Below are positions 18,657 through 27,052 of a stretch of DNA of 61,252 nucleotides, one piece after another. Where the stretch lies: NCBI GenBank assembly GCA_903994365.1, contig CAJEXL010000012.1, forward strand, positions 1-61,252, given 5' to 3'. A program made the position numbers and the translations under genes. The notes beneath the pieces are model-generated. The model was not told where the DNA came from. It did no database searches and saw nothing but the letters and a program-made list of their open reading frames with translations. The stretch comes from an uncultured Chlorobiaceae bacterium. Its GTDB lineage: Bacteria; Bacteroidota; Chlorobiia; Chlorobiales; Chlorobiaceae. Position 1 is the first letter of the stretch, and each line of letters begins with the position of its first letter.

Positions 18657-19481
18657 ATGGGTAAACTTGATCACAAGGTTGCCATCATTACTGGATCTAC
18701 CAGGGGGATTGGTAAAGCTATAGCACATGAGTTTGTCAGAGAAGGTGCGAAAGTGGTTATAACATCCTCCTCGAATGCCAATATTGAGGCCGCAGTTGCG
18801 GAATTTCCGTCTGGTACCGTTCATGGCTGTCTCTGCAACGTCATTTCCATTGCTGATGTGGAGAGGCTCTTTGCCGTTGCCGCCGCGCGATTCGGAACAG
18901 TTGACTGCTTTATCAATAATGCCGGGATTTCTGATTCCTTCAGAAGTATTACCGATAGTGATCCTGATGAGTGGGGAAAGGTCATTGATACTAACATTAA
19001 AGGGACTTACAACGGTTGCCGTGTGGCAATCAGCTATTTTATCAGGAAAAACATAAAAGGAAAAGTCATCAATATGGCTGGTTCTGGTACCGACAGAGAC
19101 TCAAATACCCCCTGGATCAGCGCCTATGGCTCTACCAAGGCGGCCATAGCAAGGCTTACCTATGCTGTTGCTGCTGAGTACAGGCATACAGGCATCTCCG
19201 TCATGTTGCTGCATCCAGGTCTTGTGCGCACCGGCATGGTCAGTGCAGAAAATCCAACGCCCGAACTGTCACATCAGTTAGCCACGTTCAATACGATTCT
19301 TGATATTTTTGCCCAGCCGCCCTCGGTTGCTGCAAGGCTTGCCGTGAAACTTGCCTCGAATTGGAGCGACTCAAAAACTGGTATTTACCTTTCAGCGTTG
19401 AGTGGCCTTAGAAAAAAAGGATTGCTTCTGACCTATCCCTTCCGTAAACTGTTGAACAGAATTGACCGTCGAACCTATTAA
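18657..19481 (+). CDS. Short-chain dehydrogenase/reductase
   Basis: The 274-residue product is a classical SDR: cofactor loop TGSTRGIGKAIA, NNAGISD, and catalytic Tyr/Lys in AYGSTKAAIA, followed by HPGLVRTGM. The Rossmann-loop Arg suggests NADP(H). It begins six bases after the RLP stop, so it is almost certainly co-translated with it. It likely reduces or oxidises an intermediate made by the RLP or aldolases. The substrate cannot be read from sequence. Confidence 0.88.
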   Translation: MGKLDHKVAIITGSTRGIGKAIAHEFVREGAKVVITSSSNANIEAAVAEFPSGTVHGCLCNVISIADVERLFAVAAARFGTVDCFINNAGISDSFRSITDSDPDEWGKVIDTNIKGTYNGCRVAISYFIRKNIKGKVINMAGSGTDRDSNTPWISAYGSTKAAIARLTYAVAAEYRHTGISVMLLHPGLVRTGMVSAENPTPELSHQLATFNTILDIFAQPPSVAARLAVKLASNWSDSKTGIYLSALSGLRKKGLLLTYPFRKLLNRIDRRTY

Positions 19482-19494
19482 TCCGGGGATTGTC

Positions 19495-20004
19495 ATGCGT
19501 AAAGCTGGCGCATCCTTACTTATTTTGCTTGTTCTGGCTCTGCTTCAGGGTTGTTACAGTTTTCATGGTGCGTCACTTCCTGTTAACCTCAAAACCATTG
19601 CAATTCCTGTTTTTGAGGATCGTTCAGGCGCTGGTATTGCCCCGTTTCGGGCGGAACTGACCAAAGCTCTTGTCAATAGAGTAGAGTCGCAGAGTGCCCT
19701 CCGTGTTACCCCTTCCATTGCTCGAGCTGATGCGTTGCTCGAAGGTGCCATCATCTCATTCTCAGATGCGCCAAGTCAGCTCTCCAGTACTACCGAACGA
19801 GCCTTGAAAAACCGCATTACCCTTGTTGTTCAGGTGAGGTTGGCGGATCGTGCCAAAAAGGTGCCTATCTTTACACAATCCAGTGTTGGCTTTGCTGATT
19901 ATCCGGTAGGGAATTCGGCTGCACAGCAGGAGGCCATTCGTTTTTCTCTTAACCAGATTGGTGATGATATTTTTGACAGGATTGTTTCTGGATGGCAGGA
20001 ATAA
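19495..20004 (+). CDS. lptE: LptE-like LPS-assembly lipoprotein
   Basis: The 169-residue product has a clear lipoprotein signal (LLALLQGCYSF-like: hydrophobic run ending LLQGC, then Tyr-Ser-Phe). The rest follows the LptE pattern of Bacteroidetes/Chlorobi: TIAIPVFEDRSG, then FRAELTKALVNRV and a C-terminal helix NQIGDDIFDRIVSGW. LptE plugs the LptD barrel that inserts lipopolysaccharide in the outer membrane. The ATG at 19495 is chosen because the signal starts there; the open frame begins earlier inside the SDR gene. Its position upstream of sugar-nucleotide genes fits envelope assembly. Confidence 0.85.
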   Translation: MRKAGASLLILLVLALLQGCYSFHGASLPVNLKTIAIPVFEDRSGAGIAPFRAELTKALVNRVESQSALRVTPSIARADALLEGAIISFSDAPSQLSSTTERALKNRITLVVQVRLADRAKKVPIFTQSSVGFADYPVGNSAAQQEAIRFSLNQIGDDIFDRIVSGWQE

Positions 20005-20081
20005 CGATATTGGAGGGATTCTGATTTTTTTGTTACCATATACAATGAGAAGAACGCGGGTATCGATTAAAGGAGGGTTTT

Positions 20082-20510
20082 ATGGAACTGCACAAGGATA
20101 TTGAGTATCGTCTTGAGCTGGCAAAAGGTTTTTTACAAGAGGCGGAAGAGGATTATTTGCACCAGCGGTGGCGTGCCTCTGTTTCCAGCTCAATACTTGT
20201 TGTTGAGAATGCCGCTCTGGCGGTGCTTATGCTTTTTGGTGTTTCGCCCTTTACCCATAAACCGGGCAGGCATTTATCGCAACTGATTTCAGAGGGAACT
20301 GTTACCAATGATGCTGCGGCACTGATAGAGCAGCTTCTTCCTGAGTTGGAAACATACGATTCCAATGAGAAAATGTTGGTAAAATATGGTGATGAGTCGA
20401 CATTCAGGCTTCCCTGGGAGCTTTTTGGCGCAGAGGAGGGTGGTTTGGCTATTGAGGCTGCCCGCAAGTGCATGCGTGTGAGTCTGGAGATGGCGGGGAA
20501 GAGGCCGTAA
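20082..20510 (+). CDS. HEPN domain protein, without an MNT partner
   Basis: The 142-residue, all-helical product matches the HEPN pattern: an N-terminal helix with a LAKGFLQEAEEDY segment, ASVSSSILVVENAALAVL and a C-terminal EAARKCMRVSLEM helix. HEPN proteins often pair with MNT nucleotidyltransferases as toxin-antitoxin systems, but neither neighbour is an MNT, and no RxxxxH RNase motif is seen. It has an excellent ribosome site, AAGGAGGG at 20070-20077. Role unknown; a nucleotide-binding or accessory function is possible. Confidence 0.75.
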   Translation: MELHKDIEYRLELAKGFLQEAEEDYLHQRWRASVSSSILVVENAALAVLMLFGVSPFTHKPGRHLSQLISEGTVTNDAAALIEQLLPELETYDSNEKMLVKYGDESTFRLPWELFGAEEGGLAIEAARKCMRVSLEMAGKRP

Positions 20511-20531
20511 TTACTATTATACAGTATGACT

Positions 20532-21410
20532 ATGAAAGGAATTATTTTGGCGGGAGGTTCTGGTACCAGGCTTTATCCGGTTACAAAGGGCATATCAAAA
20601 CAGCTTCTCCCTGTTTACGACAAGCCCATGATCTACTACCCCCTGACAACGCTGATGTTGTCGGGGATACGAGATATTCTTGTGATTACCACTCCCGAAG
20701 ATCAACCGATGTTCAGAAAACTGCTTGGGGATGGCAGTGACTGGGGTATTACACTCTCTTATGTTGTTCAGCCATCTCCTGATGGACTGGCCCAGGCCTT
20801 CATCCTTGGTGAAACATTTATTGGCGGTGATGATGTTGCGCTTATTCTTGGCGACAATATCTTTTTTGGTTATGCGTTCAGTTCAATGCTGGAGGCGGCC
20901 ACCAGGTTGGTAGAGACGGAGCGCAAGGCGACAATATTCGGTTATTGGGTCAGTGATCCAGAGCGCTATGGTGTTGCCGAGCTTGATGTGGAGGGAAATG
21001 TTCTCTCCCTTGAAGAAAAGCCTCAGAATCCGAAATCAAATTATGCGGTTGTCGGTCTCTATTTTTACCCGAATAGTGTCGTGGAGATTGCAAAACAGGT
21101 GCGTCCCTCTCCTCGTGGAGAGCTTGAAATTACAGCGGTTAATGAGGCTTATCTGCTTAATGGGCAGCTCAAATGTTCCATGCTTGGTCGTGGTTTTGCC
21201 TGGCTCGATACTGGTACCCATGAGTCTTTTCAGGAGGCAGGCAACTTTATCCAGACTGTGGAAAAAAGGCAGGGGCTGAAAGTTGCCTGTCCCGAAGAGA
21301 TTGCCTGGCGCAATGGCTGGATCAATGATGAAGAGCTACTCCGATTATCTGAACCATTGATGAAGAGCCATTATGGCCAGTACCTCAGGCAGCTGCTGGT
21401 TCAGAGGTGA
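20532..21410 (+). CDS. rfbA: Glucose-1-phosphate thymidylyltransferase
   Basis: RfbA (RmlA) makes dTDP-glucose from glucose-1-phosphate and dTTP, the first step to dTDP-L-rhamnose. The 292-residue product starts [20 protein letters not shown], the nucleotide-binding signature, and contains [17 protein letters not shown]-like [31 protein letters not shown] and [10 protein letters not shown]. The ATG at 20532 is chosen to match the family N-terminus; another ATG lies two codons upstream. It begins a run of four rhamnose genes in the order A, C, D, B. Confidence 0.96.
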   Translation: MKGIILAGGSGTRLYPVTKGISKQLLPVYDKPMIYYPLTTLMLSGIRDILVITTPEDQPMFRKLLGDGSDWGITLSYVVQPSPDGLAQAFILGETFIGGDDVALILGDNIFFGYAFSSMLEAATRLVETERKATIFGYWVSDPERYGVAELDVEGNVLSLEEKPQNPKSNYAVVGLYFYPNSVVEIAKQVRPSPRGELEITAVNEAYLLNGQLKCSMLGRGFAWLDTGTHESFQEAGNFIQTVEKRQGLKVACPEEIAWRNGWINDEELLRLSEPLMKSHYGQYLRQLLVQR

Positions 21411-21516
21411 AGAGGCTGTTTTTTCTTGCTGGTCAATTGTTATCTTGAAAGTCATGCTGCTTTTTGTGGCGTGTTCTCTTGTTGTGATTGGCGATTCAAT
21501 TTTTTGTCTTGCGTGT

Positions 21517-22107
21517 ATGCGAGTGATTTCTACAGCAATATCTGATGTCCTGATTTTCGAACCGCAACTGTTTGGTGACGATCGGGGCTATTTTTTTGAA
21601 TCATTTCGCCAGGATATTGTTGATCAGCATATCGGGCATGTTGCGTTTGTGCAGGATAATGAGTCGAAGTCGACCTATGGTGTACTGCGAGGGCTCCACT
21701 TTCAGAAACCGCCCTTTACGCAATCGAAGCTGGTTCGGGCTCTCTATGGCAGCGTGCTTGATGTTGCCGTTGATTTGCGTCTTGGCTCTCCCAGTTACGG
21801 TAGTCATGTCACCTGTGTGCTGGATGCTGAACGAAAGAATATGCTCTGGGTGCCGAAAGGTTTTGCGCACGGCTTTGTCGTGCTCTCCAGGGAGGCCGTT
21901 TTCGCCTACAAGTGTGACAACTACTATGCGCCTTCGCATGATGCTGGCATTCTCTGGAATGATCCAGCTCTTGGTATCGATTGGCTGCTTCCCGAAGAGG
22001 TGATTCGGGTTTCAGGCAAAGATGCTGTTCAGCCAGCATTTGATTCGGTTGATCTGTTTCAATACGACGATTTCAGGCAGGAAAAACTTTATTCGAGGGT
22101 CTTATAA
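21517..22107 (+). CDS. rfbC: dTDP-4-dehydrorhamnose 3,5-epimerase
   Basis: RfbC (RmlC) epimerises C3 and C5 of dTDP-4-keto-6-deoxyglucose. The 196-residue product carries DDRGYFFESF, the catalytic region GVLRGLHFQ (His), VRALYGSVLDVAVDLR and VPKGFAHGFVVLS. The ATG at 21517 (MRVISTAISDVL) is chosen; the open frame upstream, from 21373, would add 48 hydrophobic residues foreign to the family. The stop abuts the TTG start of rfbD directly. Confidence 0.95.
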   Translation: MRVISTAISDVLIFEPQLFGDDRGYFFESFRQDIVDQHIGHVAFVQDNESKSTYGVLRGLHFQKPPFTQSKLVRALYGSVLDVAVDLRLGSPSYGSHVTCVLDAERKNMLWVPKGFAHGFVVLSREAVFAYKCDNYYAPSHDAGILWNDPALGIDWLLPEEVIRVSGKDAVQPAFDSVDLFQYDDFRQEKLYSRVL

Positions 22108-22980
22108 TTGAATATTCTTGTTACAGGCAGCCGGGGTCAGCTTGGCTCGGAGTTGCTTGAGCTGTCGGCCAGTTGCCGCAACCACCGTTTTTTTTTCTAT
22201 GATCTTCCCGATCTTGATATTACACGCTCCGACCAGGTTGAGTCGCATTGCCGTAACCATGAGATAGAGGTTATCGTCAATTGTGCGGCATATACTGCTG
22301 TGGACAAGGCTGAAACAGATTCAGCAATGGCCTTCAAGGTGAACCGGGATGCTCCTGCAATCCTCGCGGCATGCGCCAGAGAACGAAATGCTCTTCTTCT
22401 GCAGATCTCTACCGACTATGTTTTTGATGGCACCTCCTCTACCCCTTACCGGGAGAGCGATCCGACTGCGCCGCTGGGTGTTTATGGTCTTTCGAAGTGG
22501 GAGGGTGAGGAGCGTATTCGTCAGATAGCGCCCGCATACATCATTATCAGGACATCATGGCTTTACTCTCTCTCTGGTGTTAATTTTGTTAAAACAATGC
22601 TGCGTCTTGGTGCAGAACGCCCGGAGCTGCATGTTGTGGCTGACCAGATTGGATCACCGACCTGGGCGGCAGATCTTGCTGCCGCCATTGTCTTGATTAT
22701 TGATCGATATAAGAAGGATTTGCCTTATGGAGCGACCTTCCATTATTCCAATGAAGGGGTGGCCTCATGGTACGATTTTGCCAGAGCAGTTATGGATCTG
22801 GCAGGAGTCTCGTGCAAGGTTCTGCCGATTGAAAGTGCCCACTATCCCCAGATTGCACCACGGCCACATTATAGTGTCCTGAACAAGTCGGCAATAAAAA
22901 AAGAGTTGGGGATTGAGATCCCTTACTGGCGCGACTCACTCTCAGCCATGCTGCAGCGCAGGGGGATGAGCGATGTGTAG
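22108..22980 (+). CDS. rfbD: dTDP-4-dehydrorhamnose reductase
   Basis: RfbD (RmlD) reduces the epimerised intermediate to dTDP-L-rhamnose with NAD(P)H. The 290-residue product has the SDR nucleotide loop VTGSRGQLGSEL, NCAAYTAVDKAE, STDYVFDG and the catalytic YGLSKWEGE. It uses a TTG start directly after the rfbC stop, with no room for a separate ribosome site, so its translation depends on rfbC. Length is typical. Confidence 0.95.
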   Translation: MNILVTGSRGQLGSELLELSASCRNHRFFFYDLPDLDITRSDQVESHCRNHEIEVIVNCAAYTAVDKAETDSAMAFKVNRDAPAILAACARERNALLLQISTDYVFDGTSSTPYRESDPTAPLGVYGLSKWEGEERIRQIAPAYIIIRTSWLYSLSGVNFVKTMLRLGAERPELHVVADQIGSPTWAADLAAAIVLIIDRYKKDLPYGATFHYSNEGVASWYDFARAVMDLAGVSCKVLPIESAHYPQIAPRPHYSVLNKSAIKKELGIEIPYWRDSLSAMLQRRGMSDV

Positions 22981-23055
22981 AGAAGCTCCGAATGGGCGAT
23001 AGAGGCAGTACAGGGTTCAAGTTCTCTGAAGTTCTTAACAAATCATCACAAAGCA

Positions 23056-24105
23056 ATGCATATTCTTGTTACAGGGGGAGCTGGTTTCATCGGCTCTCAT
23101 GTGGTCAGGCACTTTTTGACCAAATACCCCTCTTCTACGATTACCAATCTCGACTGTTTGACCTATGCCGGAAATCTTGCCAATCTCCGGGATGTTGAGC
23201 ATCTGCCGAATTACCGGTTTGTCAAGGGGGATATTACTGATGGTGATTTTCTGATGCAATTGTTTGAAAAAGAACGCTTTGATGGCGTAATTCACCTTGC
23301 TGCGGAGTCGCACGTTGATCGTTCGATTGCCAACCCGACGGCATTTGTGGTTACCAATGTGCTTGGCACCGTCAATCTGCTGAACGCCGCCAAAGCCTCC
23401 TGGCAGTCGAATAGTGAGGGTAAACGCTTTTACCACATCTCAACTGATGAGGTCTATGGATCTCTTGGAGAGGAGGGGATGTTTACCGAAGAGACACCTT
23501 ACGCTCCCCATAGCCCCTATTCAGCATCAAAAGCCTCCTCCGACCATTTTGTCAGGGCTTGGCACGACACCTTCGGTTTGCCGGTGGTAATCAGCAACTG
23601 TTCCAACAATTACGGCTCCTTCCAGTTTCCCGAAAAGCTTATTCCTCTTTTTATCAATAATATCATCCAGAAAAAACCTCTTCCGGTCTATGGAAAAGGG
23701 GAAAATATTCGCGACTGGCTCTGGGTTGTAGACCATGCAGAGGCGATTGACCTTATCTATCATCAGGGCAAAACAGGTGAGACCTACAATATTGGTGGCC
23801 ATAATGAGTGGAGTAATATTGACCTGATAAGGCTGCTCTGCCGTATTATGGATAACAAGCTTGGAAGAACTTCAGGAGAATCGGAAAAACTGATTACCTT
23901 TGTTACCGATCGCGCAGGTCATGACCTGCGCTATGCCATTGATTCGTCGAAGTTGCAGCGGGAACTCGGGTGGGTTCCCTCAATAACCTTTGAGAAAGGG
24001 GTTGAACGGACAGTCGAGTGGTACCTTTCACACGATGAATGGCTCAGCAATGTCACTTCGGGCAGTTATCAGCACTATTACGACGAGATGTATGGCGTCA
24101 GGTGA
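23056..24105 (+). CDS. rfbB: dTDP-glucose 4,6-dehydratase
   Basis: RfbB (RmlB) makes dTDP-4-keto-6-deoxyglucose. The 349-residue extended SDR has VTGGAGFIGSHVVRHFL, HLAAESHVDRSI, the STDEVYGSL motif with the catalytic Asp-Glu pair, and YSASKASSDH (Tyr-Lys). NCSNNYGSFQFPEKLIPL follows as in the family. It lies 75 bases after rfbD and 25 before galE, completing the rhamnose set in one direction. Confidence 0.97.
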   Translation: MHILVTGGAGFIGSHVVRHFLTKYPSSTITNLDCLTYAGNLANLRDVEHLPNYRFVKGDITDGDFLMQLFEKERFDGVIHLAAESHVDRSIANPTAFVVTNVLGTVNLLNAAKASWQSNSEGKRFYHISTDEVYGSLGEEGMFTEETPYAPHSPYSASKASSDHFVRAWHDTFGLPVVISNCSNNYGSFQFPEKLIPLFINNIIQKKPLPVYGKGENIRDWLWVVDHAEAIDLIYHQGKTGETYNIGGHNEWSNIDLIRLLCRIMDNKLGRTSGESEKLITFVTDRAGHDLRYAIDSSKLQRELGWVPSITFEKGVERTVEWYLSHDEWLSNVTSGSYQHYYDEMYGVR

Positions 24106-24130
24106 CAACAATCATTGAAACAGATCTCTT

Positions 24131-25108
24131 ATGAAAATTCTGGTTATTGGTGGTGCAGGCTATATTGGCAGCCATGTGGCAAGAGCTTTTCTTGACCATG
24201 GCTATGAGGTGACGGTTTTTGACAATCTGCAGACCGGCTTCAGGGAGAATCTTTTTGAGGATGCCCGATTTGTCCATGGTGATATCATGCATCCGGAGCA
24301 GTTGCGGGCTGTTATGGCTGGAGGCTATGATGGGTGCGTCCACCTTGCTGCGCTGAAGGCTGCCGGGCAGTCGATGCTGCATCCTGATGCGTATGCCGAA
24401 TCCAATATTTCAGGTGCGATCAACATCCTCAATCAGGCCTCTGCTGCCGGTCTGTCACCGATTATCTTCTCCTCCTCTGCTGCTGTGTACGGAAGTCCTC
24501 AATACCTGCCGATTGATGAGAGTCACCCTAAGGAACCTGAAAACTTTTACGGATTTACCAAACTTGAGGTTGAGCGTCTTCTCGACTGGTATGACCGACT
24601 TAAGGGGATGCGCTACGCAGCAATCCGCTACTTCAACGCTGCTGGCTATGATGTGCAGGGGCGTGTCAAAGGGGTTGAGTTGAACCCGGAGAATCTTCTG
24701 CCGATTGTGATGGAGGTGGCTGTGGGTATTCGCGAGAAACTCGCTGTTTTTGGAGATGATTATCCGACGCGGGATGGAAGTGGCATCCGCGATTATGTGC
24801 ATGTCAGCGACCTTGCCGAAGCGCATGTCACCGCTTTTGAATATGTTGTGAGGCATGACGAAAGTTTGACCATCAACCTCGGCAGCGAGACTGGTGTGAG
24901 TGTTCTTGAGATGGTTGAGCGGGCGCGGGCCATCACTGGCATGGCTATTCCCTCCGAAATCAGGAGCAGAAGGGCGGGTGATCCGGCAGAGCTTGTGGCA
25001 TCCTCCGGCAAGGCGCTTGAGCTGCTTGGATGGGTGCCGAAATATAGTGACGTTGATACCCTTGTCTCGACAACATGGAAGATGTACGAAAAGTATCTTA
25101 CTCTTTAA
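24131..25108 (+). CDS. galE: UDP-glucose 4-epimerase
   Basis: GalE interconverts UDP-glucose and UDP-galactose. The 325-residue product has IGGAGYIGSHVARAF, the NLQTGFRENL-type second loop, HLAALKAAGQS, SSSAAVYGSP and the catalytic YGFTKLEVE. IRYFNAAGYD and GIRDYVHVSDLAEAH are strongly GalE-like. It sits in the sugar-nucleotide run after rfbB; a UDP-GlcNAc activity is possible because the epimerase class cannot be fixed by eye. Confidence 0.93.
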   Translation: MKILVIGGAGYIGSHVARAFLDHGYEVTVFDNLQTGFRENLFEDARFVHGDIMHPEQLRAVMAGGYDGCVHLAALKAAGQSMLHPDAYAESNISGAINILNQASAAGLSPIIFSSSAAVYGSPQYLPIDESHPKEPENFYGFTKLEVERLLDWYDRLKGMRYAAIRYFNAAGYDVQGRVKGVELNPENLLPIVMEVAVGIREKLAVFGDDYPTRDGSGIRDYVHVSDLAEAHVTAFEYVVRHDESLTINLGSETGVSVLEMVERARAITGMAIPSEIRSRRAGDPAELVASSGKALELLGWVPKYSDVDTLVSTTWKMYEKYLTL

Positions 25109-25126
25109 AAAATCACTTGTTCCTTC

Positions 25127-26536
25127 ATGATTGTTCCTGTGATTCTCAGTGGTGGTTCGGGTACCCGGCTTTGGCCTCTCTCCCGTGCCTTGTATCCCAA
25201 ACAGTTGCTCTCGTTGACGGGCGCAAATACTATGCTCCAGGATACGGTATTTCGCCTTGCCTCAATTTCAGAGAGGGGGCCGATCTACTGTATCTGCAAT
25301 GAGAGTCACCGCTTTCTGGTTGCTGAGCAACTGCACGAAACGGGGGCTGAGCTTGGAGAGATTATTCTTGAGCCATCAGGCCGCAATACGGCGCCTGCGG
25401 CCGCTATTGCAGCAATGCTGATAACGAAAAAATATCCCGGCGCACTGATGCTGGTGTTGCCAGCCGACCATGTTATTCTTGATCAAAAGGCCTTTACTGC
25501 GGCTGTTGCTGTTGGCAAGTCAGCAGCCGAGAGAGGTGAGCTTGTTACCTTTGGCGTTACGCCGAATGCACCTGAAACCGGTTATGGCTATATAAGGGCA
25601 TCGGTGAAGAGTGAGATGGCGGTTTATCCAGTGGTTGAGTTTGTTGAGAAACCTGACCGGGAGACGGCAGAACGCTATATCTCTTCGGGTGACTACTTCT
25701 GGAACAGCGGGATCTTTCTCTTCAAGGCTGCGAGCTATCTTCTTGAACTTGAAACCTATGCTCCGGCTATGCTTGCCGCCTGCCGGAACGCTCTTGATAA
25801 AGCGGTTGAAGATCTTGACTTTCTGCGGCTTGATGCTGAAGCCTTTTGTGCCTCTCCCTCCGACTCCATCGACTATGCAGTGATGGAAAAAACCTCGAAG
25901 GCCGCTCTTGTTCCTCTCAATGCCGGCTGGAATGATGTTGGTGCCTGGTCTGCGCTCTGGGATGTTCAGGAGTGTGATGTTGCTGGTAATATCAAGAAGG
26001 GTGATGTGCTGGTTCATGATGTTAAAAACTGCTACATTCACGCAACCAGCCGGCTTGTGACAGCCGTAGGTCTTGAAGGGCACATTATTGTTGAGACCTC
26101 TGATGCAGTGCTTGTGGCTTCAAGGGAGTGTGTACAGGATGTCAAGGTGCTTGTCGAAGAACTTAAAAAGAATGAACGATCTGAAGTTTCGACCCACAGA
26201 CGGGTATGCAGGCCGTGGGGCAACTATGAAATTGTTGATGCTTCAGAACGATTCAAGGTGAAGCGTATTACGGTCAATTCCGGAGCAGCACTCTCCATGC
26301 AAAAACATCATCATCGTGCCGAACACTGGATTGTGGTCAAGGGCAAAGCCCTTGTTACCGTTGGAGAGCAGATCATTACACTTTGTGAGGATCAGTCAAC
26401 CTATATTCCTGTCGGAGCATTTCATCGTCTGGAGAATAGAGAAAAAACTCCGCTTCAACTCATTGAAGTGCAGACAGGCAGTTATCTTGGAGAGGACGAT
26501 ATTGTTCGGGTCGATGACCGATATGGACGTCAGTAG
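25127..26536 (+). CDS. manC: Mannose-1-phosphate guanylyltransferase / mannose-6-phosphate isomerase
   Basis: The 469-residue two-domain protein makes GDP-mannose. The N-terminal domain (about 1-280) has VILSGGSGTRLWPLSRALYP and FVEKPDRETAERYI; the C-terminal cupin (about 345-469) has RPWGNYEIVD, the metal-binding MQKHHHRAEHWIVV and FHRLENREKTPLQLIEVQ. This matches AlgA/XanB/ManC proteins. It ends the polysaccharide run and would supply mannose or fucose precursors. Confidence 0.95.
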   Translation: MIVPVILSGGSGTRLWPLSRALYPKQLLSLTGANTMLQDTVFRLASISERGPIYCICNESHRFLVAEQLHETGAELGEIILEPSGRNTAPAAAIAAMLITKKYPGALMLVLPADHVILDQKAFTAAVAVGKSAAERGELVTFGVTPNAPETGYGYIRASVKSEMAVYPVVEFVEKPDRETAERYISSGDYFWNSGIFLFKAASYLLELETYAPAMLAACRNALDKAVEDLDFLRLDAEAFCASPSDSIDYAVMEKTSKAALVPLNAGWNDVGAWSALWDVQECDVAGNIKKGDVLVHDVKNCYIHATSRLVTAVGLEGHIIVETSDAVLVASRECVQDVKVLVEELKKNERSEVSTHRRVCRPWGNYEIVDASERFKVKRITVNSGAALSMQKHHHRAEHWIVVKGKALVTVGEQIITLCEDQSTYIPVGAFHRLENREKTPLQLIEVQTGSYLGEDDIVRVDDRYGRQ

Positions 26537-26681
26537 AGTGAATAATCAAGAACTATTGCTTGTCAGAGGCAAAGATGTAAAGAGCATCATCTGCTTTCCT
26601 TTGTTTTGATAGCATGAATAAATATATTACATTTCCAAAGTATTGTTTTTTTATGCGACAACCCTAAAATAGCAGTGAAAT

Positions 26682-26897
26682 ATGGCTGAAGAAACGAAAG
26701 CATCCGGTCAAAATCAGCAGAAACAAGGTGATTTTGTTAAAGGAGATTTTTCTACCATTCTTGTTGGTGTAGGTGCTCTTATTGATAGCGCCATTGAGCC
26801 TGTAAGCAAGATGCTTGTAATGACACTTGATTCTCTTGCTGTTGTCGCAAAACAGGTGCTTGATGGTGTGAACTCTACACTGGGCGGCAAGAAATAA
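26682..26897 (+). CDS. Chlorosome envelope protein, CsmB/CsmF type
   Basis: The 71-residue product has a short polar start (MAEETKASGQNQQKQ), then an amphipathic hydrophobic body (VKGDFSTILVGVGALIDSAI, then VSKMLVMTLDSLAVVAKQVL) ending GGKK. This composition and length match the small CsmB/CsmF proteins that coat the chlorosome surface in green sulfur bacteria. The ribosome site is weak. The gene is monocistronic: a 145-base AT-rich region precedes it and a perfect 14-bp terminator follows. The paralog (B or F) cannot be fixed with certainty. Confidence 0.65.
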   Translation: MAEETKASGQNQQKQGDFVKGDFSTILVGVGALIDSAIEPVSKMLVMTLDSLAVVAKQVLDGVNSTLGGKK

Positions 26898-26941
26898 GCG
26901 TTGAAAGGCATTGGCCAGGCGGCCTTGTTCATACATGTTTT

Positions 26942-26986
26942 CAGGCAAGCTTTTCGGTTATTGAAAAGCTTGCCTGTCCTGTTTTT
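26942..26986 (+). terminator. Intrinsic terminator after the chlorosome gene
   Basis: CAGGCAAGCTTTTC (26942-26955) pairs perfectly with GAAAAGCTTGCCTG (26963-26976) around a seven-base loop, followed by TCCTGTTTTT. The 14-bp perfect stem is one of the strongest in the window and isolates the chlorosome gene from ileS. Confidence 0.88.
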
Positions 26987-27052
26987 ATTCCTTGTACAGT
27001 TATTTTTTTGCAGGCATGCGCTTGTATTTGATTTGAATGATTTGGAAAAGCT

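Noticed and set aside
21373..21516. Hydrophobic N-terminal extension in frame with rfbC
   Set aside because: It is unlike any RfbC N-terminus and overlaps the end of rfbA; the ATG at 21517 fits the family.
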